DNA of 64,000 nt from Thiodiazotropha sp040507225 (GCA_040507225.1 JBEVVG010000001.1:744001-808000), one strand, 5' to 3'; shown: positions 23,904 to 32,367, counted from the stretch's first letter. Notes: a model not told the origin generated them from the sequence alone. Numbers and translations: made by a program.

Positions 23904-25385
23904 TCAGGCGCCGGCCGCGGCGGCCGTTGCCTCTTCCTCACCCTTCAGCCAGGGTGCCTGGATTTTGTTCCAGCAGGGATTGTTCAGCGTCATATCCATA
24001 TCACGGGCGAAGATGGCGAAGCCGTCGTAACCGTGATAGGGACCGGAATAATCCCAGGAGTGCATCTGACGGAAGGGGATGCCCATCTTCTGGAAGATGT
24101 ACTTTTCCTTGATGCCAGAGCCGATCAGGTCAGGTTTGACCTTCTTGACAAATTCCTCGAACTCGTAGCCGGTAACATCATCGTAGATCAGGGTAGCATT
24201 ACCCATCTCTTTGATGGTGCGGTCGTAGTCGTCGTTGTGAGCGAACTCATAACCGGTACCGACCACTTCCATACCCAGATCTTCGTAAGCGCCGATGATG
24301 TGGCGCGGACGCAGACCGCCGACGTAGAGCATCACACGCTTGCCTTCGAGACGCGGACGGTACTTGGCGATGACAGCCTCGTACTCAGCCTTGTACTTTT
24401 CGATGACCTTCTCGGCGTTGGCCTGAATGGTCTCGTCAAAGAAAGCGGCGATCTTACGCAGGGATTCCTCGATCTTGGTGGGACCGAAGAAGTTGTACTC
24501 CATCCACGGAATCCCGTACTTCTCTTCCATGTGACGGGAGATGTAGTTCATGGAGCGGTAGCAGTGGAGCAGGTTCAGCTTGGCCTTGGGAGTGTTCTCC
24601 ATCTCGGCCAGGGTGCCGTCACCGGACCACTGAGCGATGACACGCAGACCCATCTCTTCGAGCAGGGTACGTGAGGACCAGGCGTCACCACCGATGTTGT
24701 AGTCACCGATGATGGTGACATCGTAGTCGGTACCCTGGAAGCTGGTGTCGTTGTCGCGGTTGTGCAGGACCCAGTCACGCACCGCGTCATTGGCGATATG
24801 GTGACCCAGAGACTGGGAGACACCACGGAAGCCCTCGCAGCGGACCGGAACCACGGGCTTCTCGATCTCTTTAGAGGTCTTCTTGGAGACCGCTTCGATG
24901 TCGTCGCCGATGAGACCAATCGGGCACTCGGACTGCACGGTGATACCCTTGTTCAGGGGAAACAGCTCTTCGATCTCAGTCATGATCTTGGACAGCTTCT
25001 TGTCGCCGCCGAAGACGATATCCTTCTCCTGGAAGTCGGAGGTGAAGTTCATGGTGCCGAAGGTGTTGATACCGGTAGTACCGACATAATAGTTACGACG
25101 ACCCGCACGGGAGTACTGGCCGCAGCCGACAGGACCGTGAGAGATGTGGATCATGTCCTTGATCGGACCCCAGACCACACCCTTGGAACCGGCATAGGCG
25201 CAACCACGGATGGTCATAACGCCCGGCAGGGACTTACGGTTGGAAGTGATACACTTCTTGGACTGCTCGATCTCCTGGTCATTGACCGTGAGATGCTTGG
25301 CGCGGTCTTTCTTTGCCTTCTCAGGATAGACTTCAAGCACCTCCTGGATGAGGGCTTCGGTCTCTTCGCGTGTCATAGCTGACAT
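23904..25385 (-). CDS. nifD: NifD, MoFe protein alpha subunit
   Basis: 493 residues. P-cluster cysteines lie in MTIRGCAYAGSKGVVWGP, HGPVGCGQYSRAGRRNYY and VQSECPIGLIGDDIEAV. The FeMo-co ligands are a Cys in the LLHCYRSMNYI segment and a His in MHSWDYSGPYHGYDGFAI. GGAGAACATT before ATG supports the start. Mo-type, not VnfD or AnfD, by length and the absence of a delta subunit gene. Confidence 0.98.
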   Translation of the reverse strand: MSAMTREETEALIQEVLEVYPEKAKKDRAKHLTVNDQEIEQSKKCITSNRKSLPGVMTIRGCAYAGSKGVVWGPIKDMIHISHGPVGCGQYSRAGRRNYYVGTTGINTFGTMNFTSDFQEKDIVFGGDKKLSKIMTEIEELFPLNKGITVQSECPIGLIGDDIEAVSKKTSKEIEKPVVPVRCEGFRGVSQSLGHHIANDAVRDWVLHNRDNDTSFQGTDYDVTIIGDYNIGGDAWSSRTLLEEMGLRVIAQWSGDGTLAEMENTPKAKLNLLHCYRSMNYISRHMEEKYGIPWMEYNFFGPTKIEESLRKIAAFFDETIQANAEKVIEKYKAEYEAVIAKYRPRLEGKRVMLYVGGLRPRHIIGAYEDLGMEVVGTGYEFAHNDDYDRTIKEMGNATLIYDDVTGYEFEEFVKKVKPDLIGSGIKEKYIFQKMGIPFRQMHSWDYSGPYHGYDGFAIFARDMDMTLNNPCWNKIQAPWLKGEEEATAAAAGA

Positions 25386-25487
25386 AATGTTCTCCTACAC
25401 CTGCCACCACTAATCCGTGGATGCACAGGCTGTGAAAAAAACGATCGGTCGATGCCGGCCCCAGGGGGCCGGCGTCATCAAGATGAC

Positions 25488-26366
25488 TTAAGCAGATTCA
25501 GACGCTGCGGTCTGACCGATGATGCTCTCGTCCTCTTCGTCCATGATGCCGAATTCCATCAGCAGCTCTTCCAGCTCATCCATGGTGCAGGGAGTCGGGA
25601 TCACCAGCATCTTGTTGTCGATGATCTTCTGCGCGAGGTTGCGGTACTCATCAGCCTGCTTGGCGGCCGGATCGTACTCGATGACGGTCATACGACGGAT
25701 CTCAGCACGCTGCACCACGTTGTCGCGGGGCACGAAGTGAATCATCTGGGTACCCAGCTTCTCGGCCAGGGCGATGATCAGCTCGTCCTCACGATCGGTG
25801 TTACGACTGTTGCAGATCAGGCCAGCCAGACGCACGCCACCGGAGTTGGCGTACTTCACGATACCCTTGGAGATGTTGTTGGCGGCGTACATGGCCATCA
25901 TCTCACCGGAGCAGACGATGTAGATCTCCTGAGCCTTGTTCTCGCGGATGGGCATGGCGAAACCACCACACACCACGTCACCCAGAACGTCATAGAACAC
26001 GAAGTCGAGGTCGTCTTCGTAAGCGCCTTCCTCTTCGAGGAAGTTGATCGCGGTGATAACGCCACGGCCGGCACAACCGACGCCCGGCTCAGGGCCGCCG
26101 GACTCAACGCACTTGATGTCGCCGTAGCCGGTTTTCAGCACATCTTCCAGCTCCAGATCCTCAACGGTGCCAGCTTCCGCTGCCATTTCCATGATGGTAT
26201 TCTGTGCTTTGGAGTGGAGAATCAGACGGGTAGAGTCCGCTTTGGGGTCACAACCGACGATCATAACCTTTTTACCCAGCTCAGCCAGACCGGCCACCAG
26301 GTTCTGGGTAGTGGTGGACTTACCAATACCGCCTTTACCGTAGATTGCACATTGACGCAGCGCCAT
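25488..26366 (-). CDS. nifH: NifH, nitrogenase Fe protein
   Basis: 292 residues from ATG 26366 (MALRQCAIYGKGGIGKSTT with the P-loop). The [4Fe-4S] cysteines are in GVGCAGRGVI and DVLGDVVCGGFAM. The Arg of GCAGRG is the site ADP-ribosylated by DraT, whose gene lies directly upstream on the other strand. The longer open frame to 26423 lacks a ribosome site. First gene of nifHDK. Confidence 0.98.
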   Translation of the reverse strand: MALRQCAIYGKGGIGKSTTTQNLVAGLAELGKKVMIVGCDPKADSTRLILHSKAQNTIMEMAAEAGTVEDLELEDVLKTGYGDIKCVESGGPEPGVGCAGRGVITAINFLEEEGAYEDDLDFVFYDVLGDVVCGGFAMPIRENKAQEIYIVCSGEMMAMYAANNISKGIVKYANSGGVRLAGLICNSRNTDREDELIIALAEKLGTQMIHFVPRDNVVQRAEIRRMTVIEYDPAAKQADEYRNLAQKIIDNKMLVIPTPCTMDELEELLMEFGIMDEEDESIIGQTAASESA

Positions 26367-26441
26367 GTTGGATCTCCTTACTATTGATGAATCATTTGGG
26401 TGACTAAAGTCGTTTAAGGTCACTTGGACGATTACTTAACT

Positions 26442-26456
26442 GCAATCGCTATGCCA
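26442..26456 (-). promoter_or_regulatory. sigma-54 promoter of nifHDK
   Basis: Minus-strand TGGCAT-N5-TTGC, 76 bases before nifH. Confidence 0.9.
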
Positions 26457-26553
26457 AAAGTCAGTATTTTGTATAACACACTGTTTTAATTGACTTATTT
26501 ACGATTTATATCAATTTGCAATGAGGTCAGGTTCGCTACAAACACCCAGTTAT

Positions 26554-26569
26554 TGTATGGATGAACACA
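26554..26569. promoter_or_regulatory. NifA activator site of nifHDK, overlapping the draT start
   Basis: TGT-N10-ACA centred about 130 bases upstream of the predicted nifH transcription start. The ten-base spacer begins with the ATG proposed as draT start. Confidence 0.75.
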
Positions 26570-27396
26570 TACAAACATTACAAAAGGCGGCTTCGCTTCC
26601 GAGCTATGCAAGACTCTCCATCAACCGCTGCAACCTGCCTTCCGTAATCCTCGGCAGCCTGACCTACCAATATCACCCCGTCAGCCTGGAAATTGACGGC
26701 GTAAAGCAGCTCCACCGGGAACTCTTCAGTACCCTGGTCGACATCGACAACGCTCAGACCCGTGCCGATAATTTCCATGACTACATGAGATCCGGTTTTT
26801 TGCTCGATCATCTGGATGAAGCGGGTTTCTCGAGGAACAGTCGTTGTATCAAACGAGACAAAGCGGACTATCTGCGTGTGTTGCGAGGTTGGATGTTCGA
26901 TGCGGACAGCAAAGAGGCCGCGGTATTGAAGAGCTGGGTGGAGTCCCGCTTCGGGCTCCGGCCGAGAAATCATCACGGTCCGCTGGGTGATGAATCGTCC
27001 GAACAGTATCAAAGATACCAGTATGACCGCGCCCGGGGTCTCTACAACACCAATGCACTGGAAGCTCAGCTCGACCTGCTTTATACCTATTGTCAGTACG
27101 AAGCCGCGCGACGATTTCCGGATCAGGTCATTTTATTCCGCGGAACCAACCAGGTCAGGGAGTACGAAGTACTGGATCGTCCGGAAAAGCGGCGCTACAT
27201 CATGATCCTGAACAATCTCAACTCCTTCAGTTGCGATCGAACCCGGGCCGACGAGTTTGGCGACTACATCCTGGAAGTCCGTGTGCCCATTGCAAAGCTG
27301 CTGTATTTCCCGGACCTGTTGCCAGGCACACTCAAGGGTGAGTCGGAATACCTGGTGATTGGCGGTGTCTATGACGTGAGTGTCAGCACCCTGTGA
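26557..27396 (+). CDS. draT: DraT, dinitrogenase reductase ADP-ribosyltransferase
   Basis: 279 residues from ATG 26557; an ATG at 26521 is also possible, and neither has a clear ribosome site. Family features: NRCNLPSVILGSLTYQYHPVSL near the start, YLRVLRGWMFDADSKEAAVLKSWVESRFGL in the middle, and ILFRGTNQ plus NNLNSFSCDRTRADEFGDYI towards the end. It uses NAD+ to ADP-ribosylate NifH and switch nitrogenase off in response to ammonium or energy loss. It is divergent from nifH, and draG is not adjacent but 2.8 kb away on the opposite strand. Confidence 0.93.
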   Translation: MDEHIQTLQKAASLPSYARLSINRCNLPSVILGSLTYQYHPVSLEIDGVKQLHRELFSTLVDIDNAQTRADNFHDYMRSGFLLDHLDEAGFSRNSRCIKRDKADYLRVLRGWMFDADSKEAAVLKSWVESRFGLRPRNHHGPLGDESSEQYQRYQYDRARGLYNTNALEAQLDLLYTYCQYEAARRFPDQVILFRGTNQVREYEVLDRPEKRRYIMILNNLNSFSCDRTRADEFGDYILEVRVPIAKLLYFPDLLPGTLKGESEYLVIGGVYDVSVSTL

Positions 27397-27480
27397 TTGT
27401 AATCCACAAAACGAGTCCGACCCGCGCGCTTATTGCATCGAGCCTATCGGAACCTGGCGGATGACCGGAAGAGCGGTTGA

Positions 27481-27867
27481 TCAGATACCGTACAGGGATT
27501 CACGCAGGAAGCGTTTGAAAAATTTCATCACGGATTTGGGAATCGCCCGTTCGGCATAGAGGCGCTGTTCGTGGACCTCCTTGCGTAACAGCGGATGATC
27601 GCTGTTCCAGCCCTGTTCGATGAGTTGATGGACCGTATCGTCAAAATAGTGTCCCGGGCGTTTTTTCACCGCATGGTAGATCGCAATAAAGGCGACCTGC
27701 TCTTCCGGTCCCATGCGACATTTGTCATCCAGGATCTTCAGCATAATCGCTGTGATGCAGTCGATCTGCAATGGATCGAAGGCCACCGATTCGGCCCAGC
27801 GCCCGGCAGGATGCGGCTCATCGATATCGAACACACCATCATCAGTCTTCAACAGTCTCATGCCCAT
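27481..27867 (-). CDS. unknown protein coupled to DUF3144 gene
   Basis: 128 residues from ATG 27867 (TGATG overlap with the upstream gene). Helical and basic at the C-terminus (AIPKSVMKFFKRFLRESLYG). Contains FDPLQIDCITAIMLKILDDKCRMGPEEQVAFIAIYHA. I recognise no family. Convergent with draT. Confidence 0.72.
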   Translation of the reverse strand: MGMRLLKTDDGVFDIDEPHPAGRWAESVAFDPLQIDCITAIMLKILDDKCRMGPEEQVAFIAIYHAVKKRPGHYFDDTVHQLIEQGWNSDHPLLRKEVHEQRLYAERAIPKSVMKFFKRFLRESLYGI

Positions 27868-28109
27868 CAACCCTTGCTCAGCTCGTGCAGGCACTCCTGC
27901 AACATCTTGCGATACTGGTCACAGTAATAATCGATGGCGGCATCCTGTTTTTCCGGAACCCCGTCCGTTTCCCAAAAGAAGAAGGCGTTGTAACGGGCGG
28001 CCGCATACATAAAAGCTGCGCTCAGAAATGGGGTTGCCCACTCTTCACTCAACTCGTTGGCCAGATGGATGAACTCATCGGCGACTTCGTGAAAATCTGA
28101 TTCCTGCAT
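27867..28109 (-). CDS. DUF3144 family protein
   Basis: 80 residues from ATG 28109; a GTG four codons upstream is an alternative. The family pattern is clear: FHEVADEFIHLANELSEE, then SAAFMYAAARYNAFFFWE and AIDYYCDQYRKMLQECL. Function unknown. A weak sigma-54-like site (TGGCAT-N5-CTGT, minus strand, 28149-28163) precedes it, with the NifA site at 28233-28248 further upstream, so it may be co-regulated with the SIR2 operon. Confidence 0.82.
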   Translation of the reverse strand: MQESDFHEVADEFIHLANELSEEWATPFLSAAFMYAAARYNAFFFWETDGVPEKQDAAIDYYCDQYRKMLQECLHELSKG

Positions 28110-28232
28110 TGTCGAATACACATTGTGAAACGGATTAAACCGAGCTATACAGGATTCATGCCAAACAGAGACTGATCCTTTATGACCACCCGTCAGGCGG
28201 CCGTTGCTGTAGGATTGGAGACTTCCGTGAGT

Positions 28233-28248
28233 TGTCTCAAGTACGACA
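28233..28248. promoter_or_regulatory. NifA activator site between DUF3144 and SIR2 genes
   Basis: TGT-N10-ACA, centred about 96 bases upstream of the predicted SIR2 operon transcription start and about 80 bases upstream of a weak minus-strand site facing DUF3144. Confidence 0.72.
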
Positions 28249-28309
28249 AAACCACTCCCCTGCGGAACAAATCCACCCTATCTGCTTGATTTTGAGTTGA
28301 ATCACTCTA

Positions 28310-28324
28310 TGGCCTGTCTCTTGC
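28310..28324 (+). promoter_or_regulatory. sigma-54 promoter of the SIR2-DUF1289-hemerythrin operon
   Basis: TGGCCT-N5-TTGC, with the invariant GG and GC at correct spacing, 40 bases before the SIR2-like start codon; one position of the -24 box differs from consensus. Confidence 0.78.
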
Positions 28325-28364
28325 TTTACTTTTCTGATTAGATTGATACACGAGGAGTGATGAG

Positions 28365-29249
28365 ATGTCTGATCAAATGTTTGAGATGCTGGTCCAGGGT
28401 GTAAAATCCGGCCAGATTGTGCCTTATCTTGGTGCAGGCGCACTGAATGGAGCCATTCAGACAGAAACTGGAGAGCCGATCCCAGCCGACAGCGACAGCC
28501 TGATTATTGCGATGAACGGCGGCAAGCCCATGGCACCCAGGCTGATGTATGAATTTCCCCGGGCCGCCATGGACGTGGAATTGAAGCGGGGCCGCACGGC
28601 CGTCAACCGTTTTCTCTCGACTACCTATGGCGAAACCAGCTGGACCCGCGCACCCCTGCATGACTGGCTGGCGGGCATCCAGCCGCACTATGTCATCGAT
28701 ATCAATCGGGATACCCAGTTGCAGGAAAGCTATCAGTCTACACCCCACTATCTGGTGCGCGGTATCGCCCGGGTTGGAGGCACTGACTATCGGTTTCGCA
28801 TCCATCACTTTGACGGGGAAAAATACTCCGCTGATGAGATCGATCAGGAGTCGGTTGACCCAAGCCTGCCCACTCTGTTCAAGCCCATGGGCAGTCCCCT
28901 GCCCGACCCGACCTTCATTGCTTCGGATGCCGATTATGTGGATTTCATCACCGAGCTGATGGGGGGATTCGCCATTCCTAACTACCTGAAGGCCTACCGC
29001 AAAGGCAAACAGTATCTGTTTCTCGGGCTGCGCATGACCCGGGATACCGAACGCATGGTGTTGTCCGACATGATCTACGCGTCCGATTCACCGGCGGGCT
29101 GGGCAATGATTCCTGAGCCTAACGACAAGGAGCGCCGTTTTTGTAAGAAAATGAACATTGAGATCATCGAGGCGGATATCGATGCCCTGCTGAGTTTCAC
29201 TGGCGGTGTTGCATTGCAGGAAGCGGTCGCTGAAGATGTCGGGTGTTGA
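28365..29249 (+). CDS. SIR2-like domain protein
   Basis: 294 residues with GAGGAG before ATG. The N-terminal GQIVPYLGAGALNG is the SIR2-type NAD-binding GAG motif; later YVIDINRDTQLQE (TTN/D-type segment), YRFRIHHFDGE (HxHG-like), and QYLFLGLRMTRDTERMVL (GxS/GL-type) fit the SIR2_2 fold. Proteins of this fold bind NAD+ and can act as deacetylases or NADases. It is the first gene of a sigma-54/NifA-type operon located between draT and draG, both of which handle NAD-derived ADP-ribose. Any enzymatic role is inference. Confidence 0.85.
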   Translation: MSDQMFEMLVQGVKSGQIVPYLGAGALNGAIQTETGEPIPADSDSLIIAMNGGKPMAPRLMYEFPRAAMDVELKRGRTAVNRFLSTTYGETSWTRAPLHDWLAGIQPHYVIDINRDTQLQESYQSTPHYLVRGIARVGGTDYRFRIHHFDGEKYSADEIDQESVDPSLPTLFKPMGSPLPDPTFIASDADYVDFITELMGGFAIPNYLKAYRKGKQYLFLGLRMTRDTERMVLSDMIYASDSPAGWAMIPEPNDKERRFCKKMNIEIIEADIDALLSFTGGVALQEAVAEDVGC

Positions 29250-29252
29250 TTG

Positions 29253-29504
29253 ATGAAGAAGTTCGTACCCTGCCAGGGAAAAACAGCCTGTCGAGAAGAC
29301 GAAACAGGCTGTAAGACCTGCGGTCGATCACTGGAAGAGATTGTCACCTTGCGCAGCCTGCTCGACCAGTTGGCGACCCTGGCCGAAACCCACGACTATG
29401 AAAACACCGAGGAATATGCGGAATACATTCGGCGTAAACTGGTTAAGATCATAGAATACCGCAGCAAAGCCAAGCCAGAGACAGAATCCACTCATGCTAC
29501 TTGA
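29253..29504 (+). CDS. small cysteine protein, DUF1289-like
   Basis: 83 residues from ATG 29253, starting three bases after the SIR2 stop. The N-terminal half has PCQGKTACREDETGCKTCGR followed by SLEEI, resembling the C-x-C ... C-x2-C-GR-x-x-x-EI pattern of DUF1289 proteins (probable zinc or Fe-S site). The C-terminal half is helical and charged. Function unknown; it overlaps the hemerythrin gene by 11 bases. Confidence 0.78.
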   Translation: MKKFVPCQGKTACREDETGCKTCGRSLEEIVTLRSLLDQLATLAETHDYENTEEYAEYIRRKLVKIIEYRSKAKPETESTHAT

Positions 29505-29907
29505 CCCTGAAAACCCGGAATACCGGCTGGGTGTCTCGCAACTCGACGACACCCACCTGCACTTCATGGAACTGCTCAACCGTATGGAATCCGCCGAAAA
29601 AGGTGTGTTCATGCGCCTGTTCCAGGAACTGGTGGCGCATACCGAAGCCCACTTCATGATGGAACAGGAATTGATGCAGACCACCCGGTTTCCGGCCACA
29701 CGGGAACATGTGGATGAGCATAACCGAGTGCTGGGGGAACTGGGTCGGTTTGCGATTCGCGTGGCGAAAGGCTCTCTGGTGCTTGGCAGGGCCTACGCCA
29801 TCGAGCAATTGCCGAATTGGTTCGAGGTACATGCGAGGACCATGGACAGCGCCCTCGCCGCACACCTCAAACAACATGCCGAAGTACCAACCGTGGGTCA
29901 TTATTGA
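29494..29907 (+). CDS. bacteriohemerythrin
   Basis: 137 residues with the di-iron ligand set: H in DDTHLHFMELLNRM, H and E in HTEAHFMMEQELM, H-x3-H in HVDEH, and H-x4-D in HARTMD. Hemerythrins bind O2 reversibly and can sense, deliver or scavenge it. Third gene of the operon with SIR2-like and DUF1289-like proteins under nif-type control, suggesting oxygen handling for nitrogenase. Confidence 0.92.
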   Translation: MLLDPENPEYRLGVSQLDDTHLHFMELLNRMESAEKGVFMRLFQELVAHTEAHFMMEQELMQTTRFPATREHVDEHNRVLGELGRFAIRVAKGSLVLGRAYAIEQLPNWFEVHARTMDSALAAHLKQHAEVPTVGHY

Positions 29908-30221
29908 CCTGGACCCTCAGTTCACCATGTTCAGGTGCCTGGGTGACCGGTTAACAGAAACCCTACGGTCTGGTCAGCCACGACACGCGCTGCCCGCGCA
30001 GGATTATCGAACGGGTTTCGGGTATATGCGTCCAGCCTGGCAGGAACGTTGATCTGCAAGTGTTACAATCCACTGCCAACCGAACCGGTTTGCATCACTT
30101 AAATATTCTCTTGATCACATCCACCATCTGATCTATTAGCTTCAGAAATCCGTTTCCCACCAGGGTGGAAAACCTGTCGCCGGGTGTGTGACTGATTCCG
30201 CCTGTAAAACCATCCCAGGTG
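29908..30221. other. intergenic region between hemerythrin and draG
   Basis: About 310 bases between convergent genes. It contains a 44-codon minus-strand frame ending at 30095 (listed separately) and no clear terminator. Confidence 0.5.
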
Positions 30222-30228
30222 TCAACTG
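30095..30228 (-). pseudogene. possible 3' remnant of a gene fused behind draG
   Basis: In the frame next to the draG stop the minus strand stays open for about 44 codons and reads protein-like (DTWDGFTGGISHTPGDRFST, later KLIDQMVDVIKRIFK) up to a TGA at 30097-30095. No start codon or ribosome site is evident. The HTPGD piece is reminiscent of the C-terminal end of M28-type peptidases, but this is weak. It may be a decayed gene end left by a rearrangement, or chance. Confidence 0.25.
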
Positions 30229-31154
30229 GTTTCCAGGTCGTTGATTTCACGGGCCAGCGCCATCAGTGCCTCGGCCTGACTCAGACAGCGCTTGCGCACC
30301 GCACTGTTGAGTTTCTTTACCCAAGGGGACGGTATCGCTGACATTCCGTAACTGGCGCCAGCAAGCATACCCGCGATGGCCCCGGTGGTATCCGCATCCC
30401 CGCCCCGGTTCACGACATCGATCAGGGTCGTCTCGAAATCCGAGTTGTCGAAGAAGGCCTGGAACACGACCTGCAGGGTCTCCACAATGTAGCCGCTGGG
30501 ATTTTCGACCCTTCGCTTGTCGAAACGATACTCCCGGTGTTCCTCGACAAGGTGTTCAGCGATCTCCAGCAGATCAGCCTTGGCGACGCCCTTCATGGCG
30601 GCCACGGTCATGTGCAGTATTGTCTCGGTACCGGCATCGGAGAGCGGATTGTTGTGTGTGGTATGGGCTTGGGTCCTCGAGGCCACCACCAGGGCATCGG
30701 GAGAACTGCCGTGGTACACCAGGGCGATCGGCAGGCAACGCATGCAGGCACCATTACCGGCATCGTAGAAATTCTCATCCACCCAGGGATGACCGGTATT
30801 TCTGAAATGCATGATGCCCCGCCGAACGGTATTGCCGATATCGATGGGTTTCGACTTCATCCAGTCGCTGAAGGCCTGGGCTACCGAACGGGCACTGACA
30901 CCGCCACTTTTGAGTATGGCATCGCCCAGAGCCAGGCTCATCTCGGTGTCGTCTGTAACCTGTCCGGGTTTGAGATTGAGCCAACCGCCCCCCTGGATGT
31001 TTTTGTGGACCCCATAGCGTGTCCTGATCTCATTGGGCGTAAGGAATTCCGTGGTGGCTCCCAGGGCGTCCCCCAGGGCCAGCCCCAGATAGGCGGCAGA
31101 GGCTTTCTGAGAGAGTTCGGGATCAACTGGAGGTGAGGCTTGTCTTTGCATCAT
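30222..31154 (-). CDS. draG: DraG, ADP-ribosyl-dinitrogenase reductase hydrolase
   Basis: 310 residues. ADP-ribosylglycohydrolase motifs: YLGLALGDALGATTEF at the N-terminus, PGQVTDDTEMSLALGDAI (first metal-binding TDDT), and VNRGGDADTTGAIAGMLAGA (second metal-binding DADT). It removes ADP-ribose from the NifH arginine and reactivates nitrogenase. It lies 171 bases after nifQ on the same strand and is separated from draT by five genes. Confidence 0.95.
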   Translation of the reverse strand: MMQRQASPPVDPELSQKASAAYLGLALGDALGATTEFLTPNEIRTRYGVHKNIQGGGWLNLKPGQVTDDTEMSLALGDAILKSGGVSARSVAQAFSDWMKSKPIDIGNTVRRGIMHFRNTGHPWVDENFYDAGNGACMRCLPIALVYHGSSPDALVVASRTQAHTTHNNPLSDAGTETILHMTVAAMKGVAKADLLEIAEHLVEEHREYRFDKRRVENPSGYIVETLQVVFQAFFDNSDFETTLIDVVNRGGDADTTGAIAGMLAGASYGMSAIPSPWVKKLNSAVRKRCLSQAEALMALAREINDLETS

Positions 31155-31301
31155 GACCCGAGGTGGTTTGACTCGATGTTGTGTCTGGACTGGAAGGGTT
31201 TCCCGATTTCATCGCGATACGGGACATTCCTCCGCCAGTATAATCGCTCTTGGGAGCATCGCGGTACCGCCAATTCCCCAGGAGTTGCAGGGACTATCAC
31301 T

Positions 31302-31324
31302 GGATTAGTGTGAACAGGCCCTAG
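31302..31324. repeat. half-copy of the CAGGCCCTAG repeat after nifQ
   Basis: GGATTAGTG-TGAACAGGCCCTAG; 19 of 23 positions match the right end of the element at 46023-46045. It lies one base past the nifQ stop. No left end is visible nearby. Confidence 0.6.
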
Positions 31325-31325
31325 C

Positions 31326-31907
31326 TCAGGACTCCTCGGGACCGAAGCAGTTGGCATAGTCCGCACACACCTCGCAACTGGGTGAGCGACAGGTATAAAT
31401 CCCCTCGGTTTCACACAATTGCTTGTAAAAAAATTTCTTCCATTTCATGTTTTTGGTATTCATAACCGCCAACGGATGGAAATGATCGGAAATCAGCAGG
31501 GAGAGATCATCACGGCTCCACAGACCCAGATCCTGCCACAGGTGATCCTGCCCCATACAACCGGCAATGAGTATCTCGGCAAACCAGGGTTCGGCATCCG
31601 AGCGATGGCTGCGGTTGTTCAGGATCAGGGTACGCAGATCCTCCATTTCACCCTCGTAGGCGCTACGGGGTGCAGCGTTGTGATGGATGATCTCGGAGGG
31701 GTGAATGGCCGGAAAGTGTTGCTCGAGCATGCGCCGGAACTCGAACTCCCCAAGGCCCAGCCATTCCGGAAGCACGGAATATCCGCACTTCCAGGATGAA
31801 AGCAGGCGCGCCAGCACAACTTCCGTGGAGGTCTGCTGGCGCGCCCCATCCATCAACCGCTCGCAGAGGATCTGTACCTCATCATTGGCGAGAACGGGTT
31901 GGGCCAT
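31326..31907 (-). CDS. nifQ: NifQ, molybdenum donor for FeMo-co
   Basis: 193 residues from ATG 31907. The diagnostic C-terminal cysteine motif C-x4-C-x2-C-x5-C is present (CRSPSCEVCADYANC), with LGLWSRDDLSLLISDHFHPLA in the middle. NifQ carries a Mo-Fe-S cluster and supplies Mo to NifEN. It directly follows a [2Fe-2S] ferredoxin gene with overlapping stop and start. Confidence 0.94.
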   Translation of the reverse strand: MAQPVLANDEVQILCERLMDGARQQTSTEVVLARLLSSWKCGYSVLPEWLGLGEFEFRRMLEQHFPAIHPSEIIHHNAAPRSAYEGEMEDLRTLILNNRSHRSDAEPWFAEILIAGCMGQDHLWQDLGLWSRDDLSLLISDHFHPLAVMNTKNMKWKKFFYKQLCETEGIYTCRSPSCEVCADYANCFGPEES

Positions 31908-32263
31908 CACACGCCCTCGTATTCGACCAGGATATCCTCGTCCCTGGGGATGAACTGGCAAGCCAGTCGCCATTTGCATGGCAGGTCATCGACGATCATT
32001 TTTTCCATCTCATCGGCAGAAACCTTGCCCATCTCCCGCAAAACCTTTTTTTCCTTCTCTTCCAGGTGATAGCCCATGGGCTCGTTATCCCCCAGATAGG
32101 TGACCTTGATCAGGCAACTGCCGCAATTGCCATCACCGCAGTCGAAGTTGACCGGAATCTTATTCGACTTGGCGATCTTAAGCACGGTTTCGGTAAAGCT
32201 TCCTGCCACAGCATAGACGGTCTTATCCTTATAACCGGGACTGGAAAATGTAATCAGAGGCAT
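31907..32263 (-). CDS. [2Fe-2S] plant-type ferredoxin
   Basis: 118 residues from ATG 32263. Cluster motif: CGDGNCGSCLIKV plus a distant C in LACQFIPRDEDILVEY, the C-x4-C-x2-C ... C pattern of plant/adrenodoxin-type ferredoxins. A central insert (DNEPMGYHLEEKEKKVLREM) resembles the FeSII-type region of nif-linked ferredoxins, which protect nitrogenase by forming an inactive complex in Azotobacter; whether this copy does so is unknown. Confidence 0.88.
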   Translation of the reverse strand: MPLITFSSPGYKDKTVYAVAGSFTETVLKIAKSNKIPVNFDCGDGNCGSCLIKVTYLGDNEPMGYHLEEKEKKVLREMGKVSADEMEKMIVDDLPCKWRLACQFIPRDEDILVEYEGV

Positions 32264-32367
32264 TTCGACTCTCCACAAGAGTTACTCGGCCGAGCGTTGC
32301 AACACGCGTGAATCGAGGTGAAATTCAACCTGGATTCGTACCGTCCGAGTGAAATTTCAATCGTTTC

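Noticed and set aside
25452..26387. Open frames opposite nifH
   Set aside because: Antisense shadow created by the strong codon bias of nifH.
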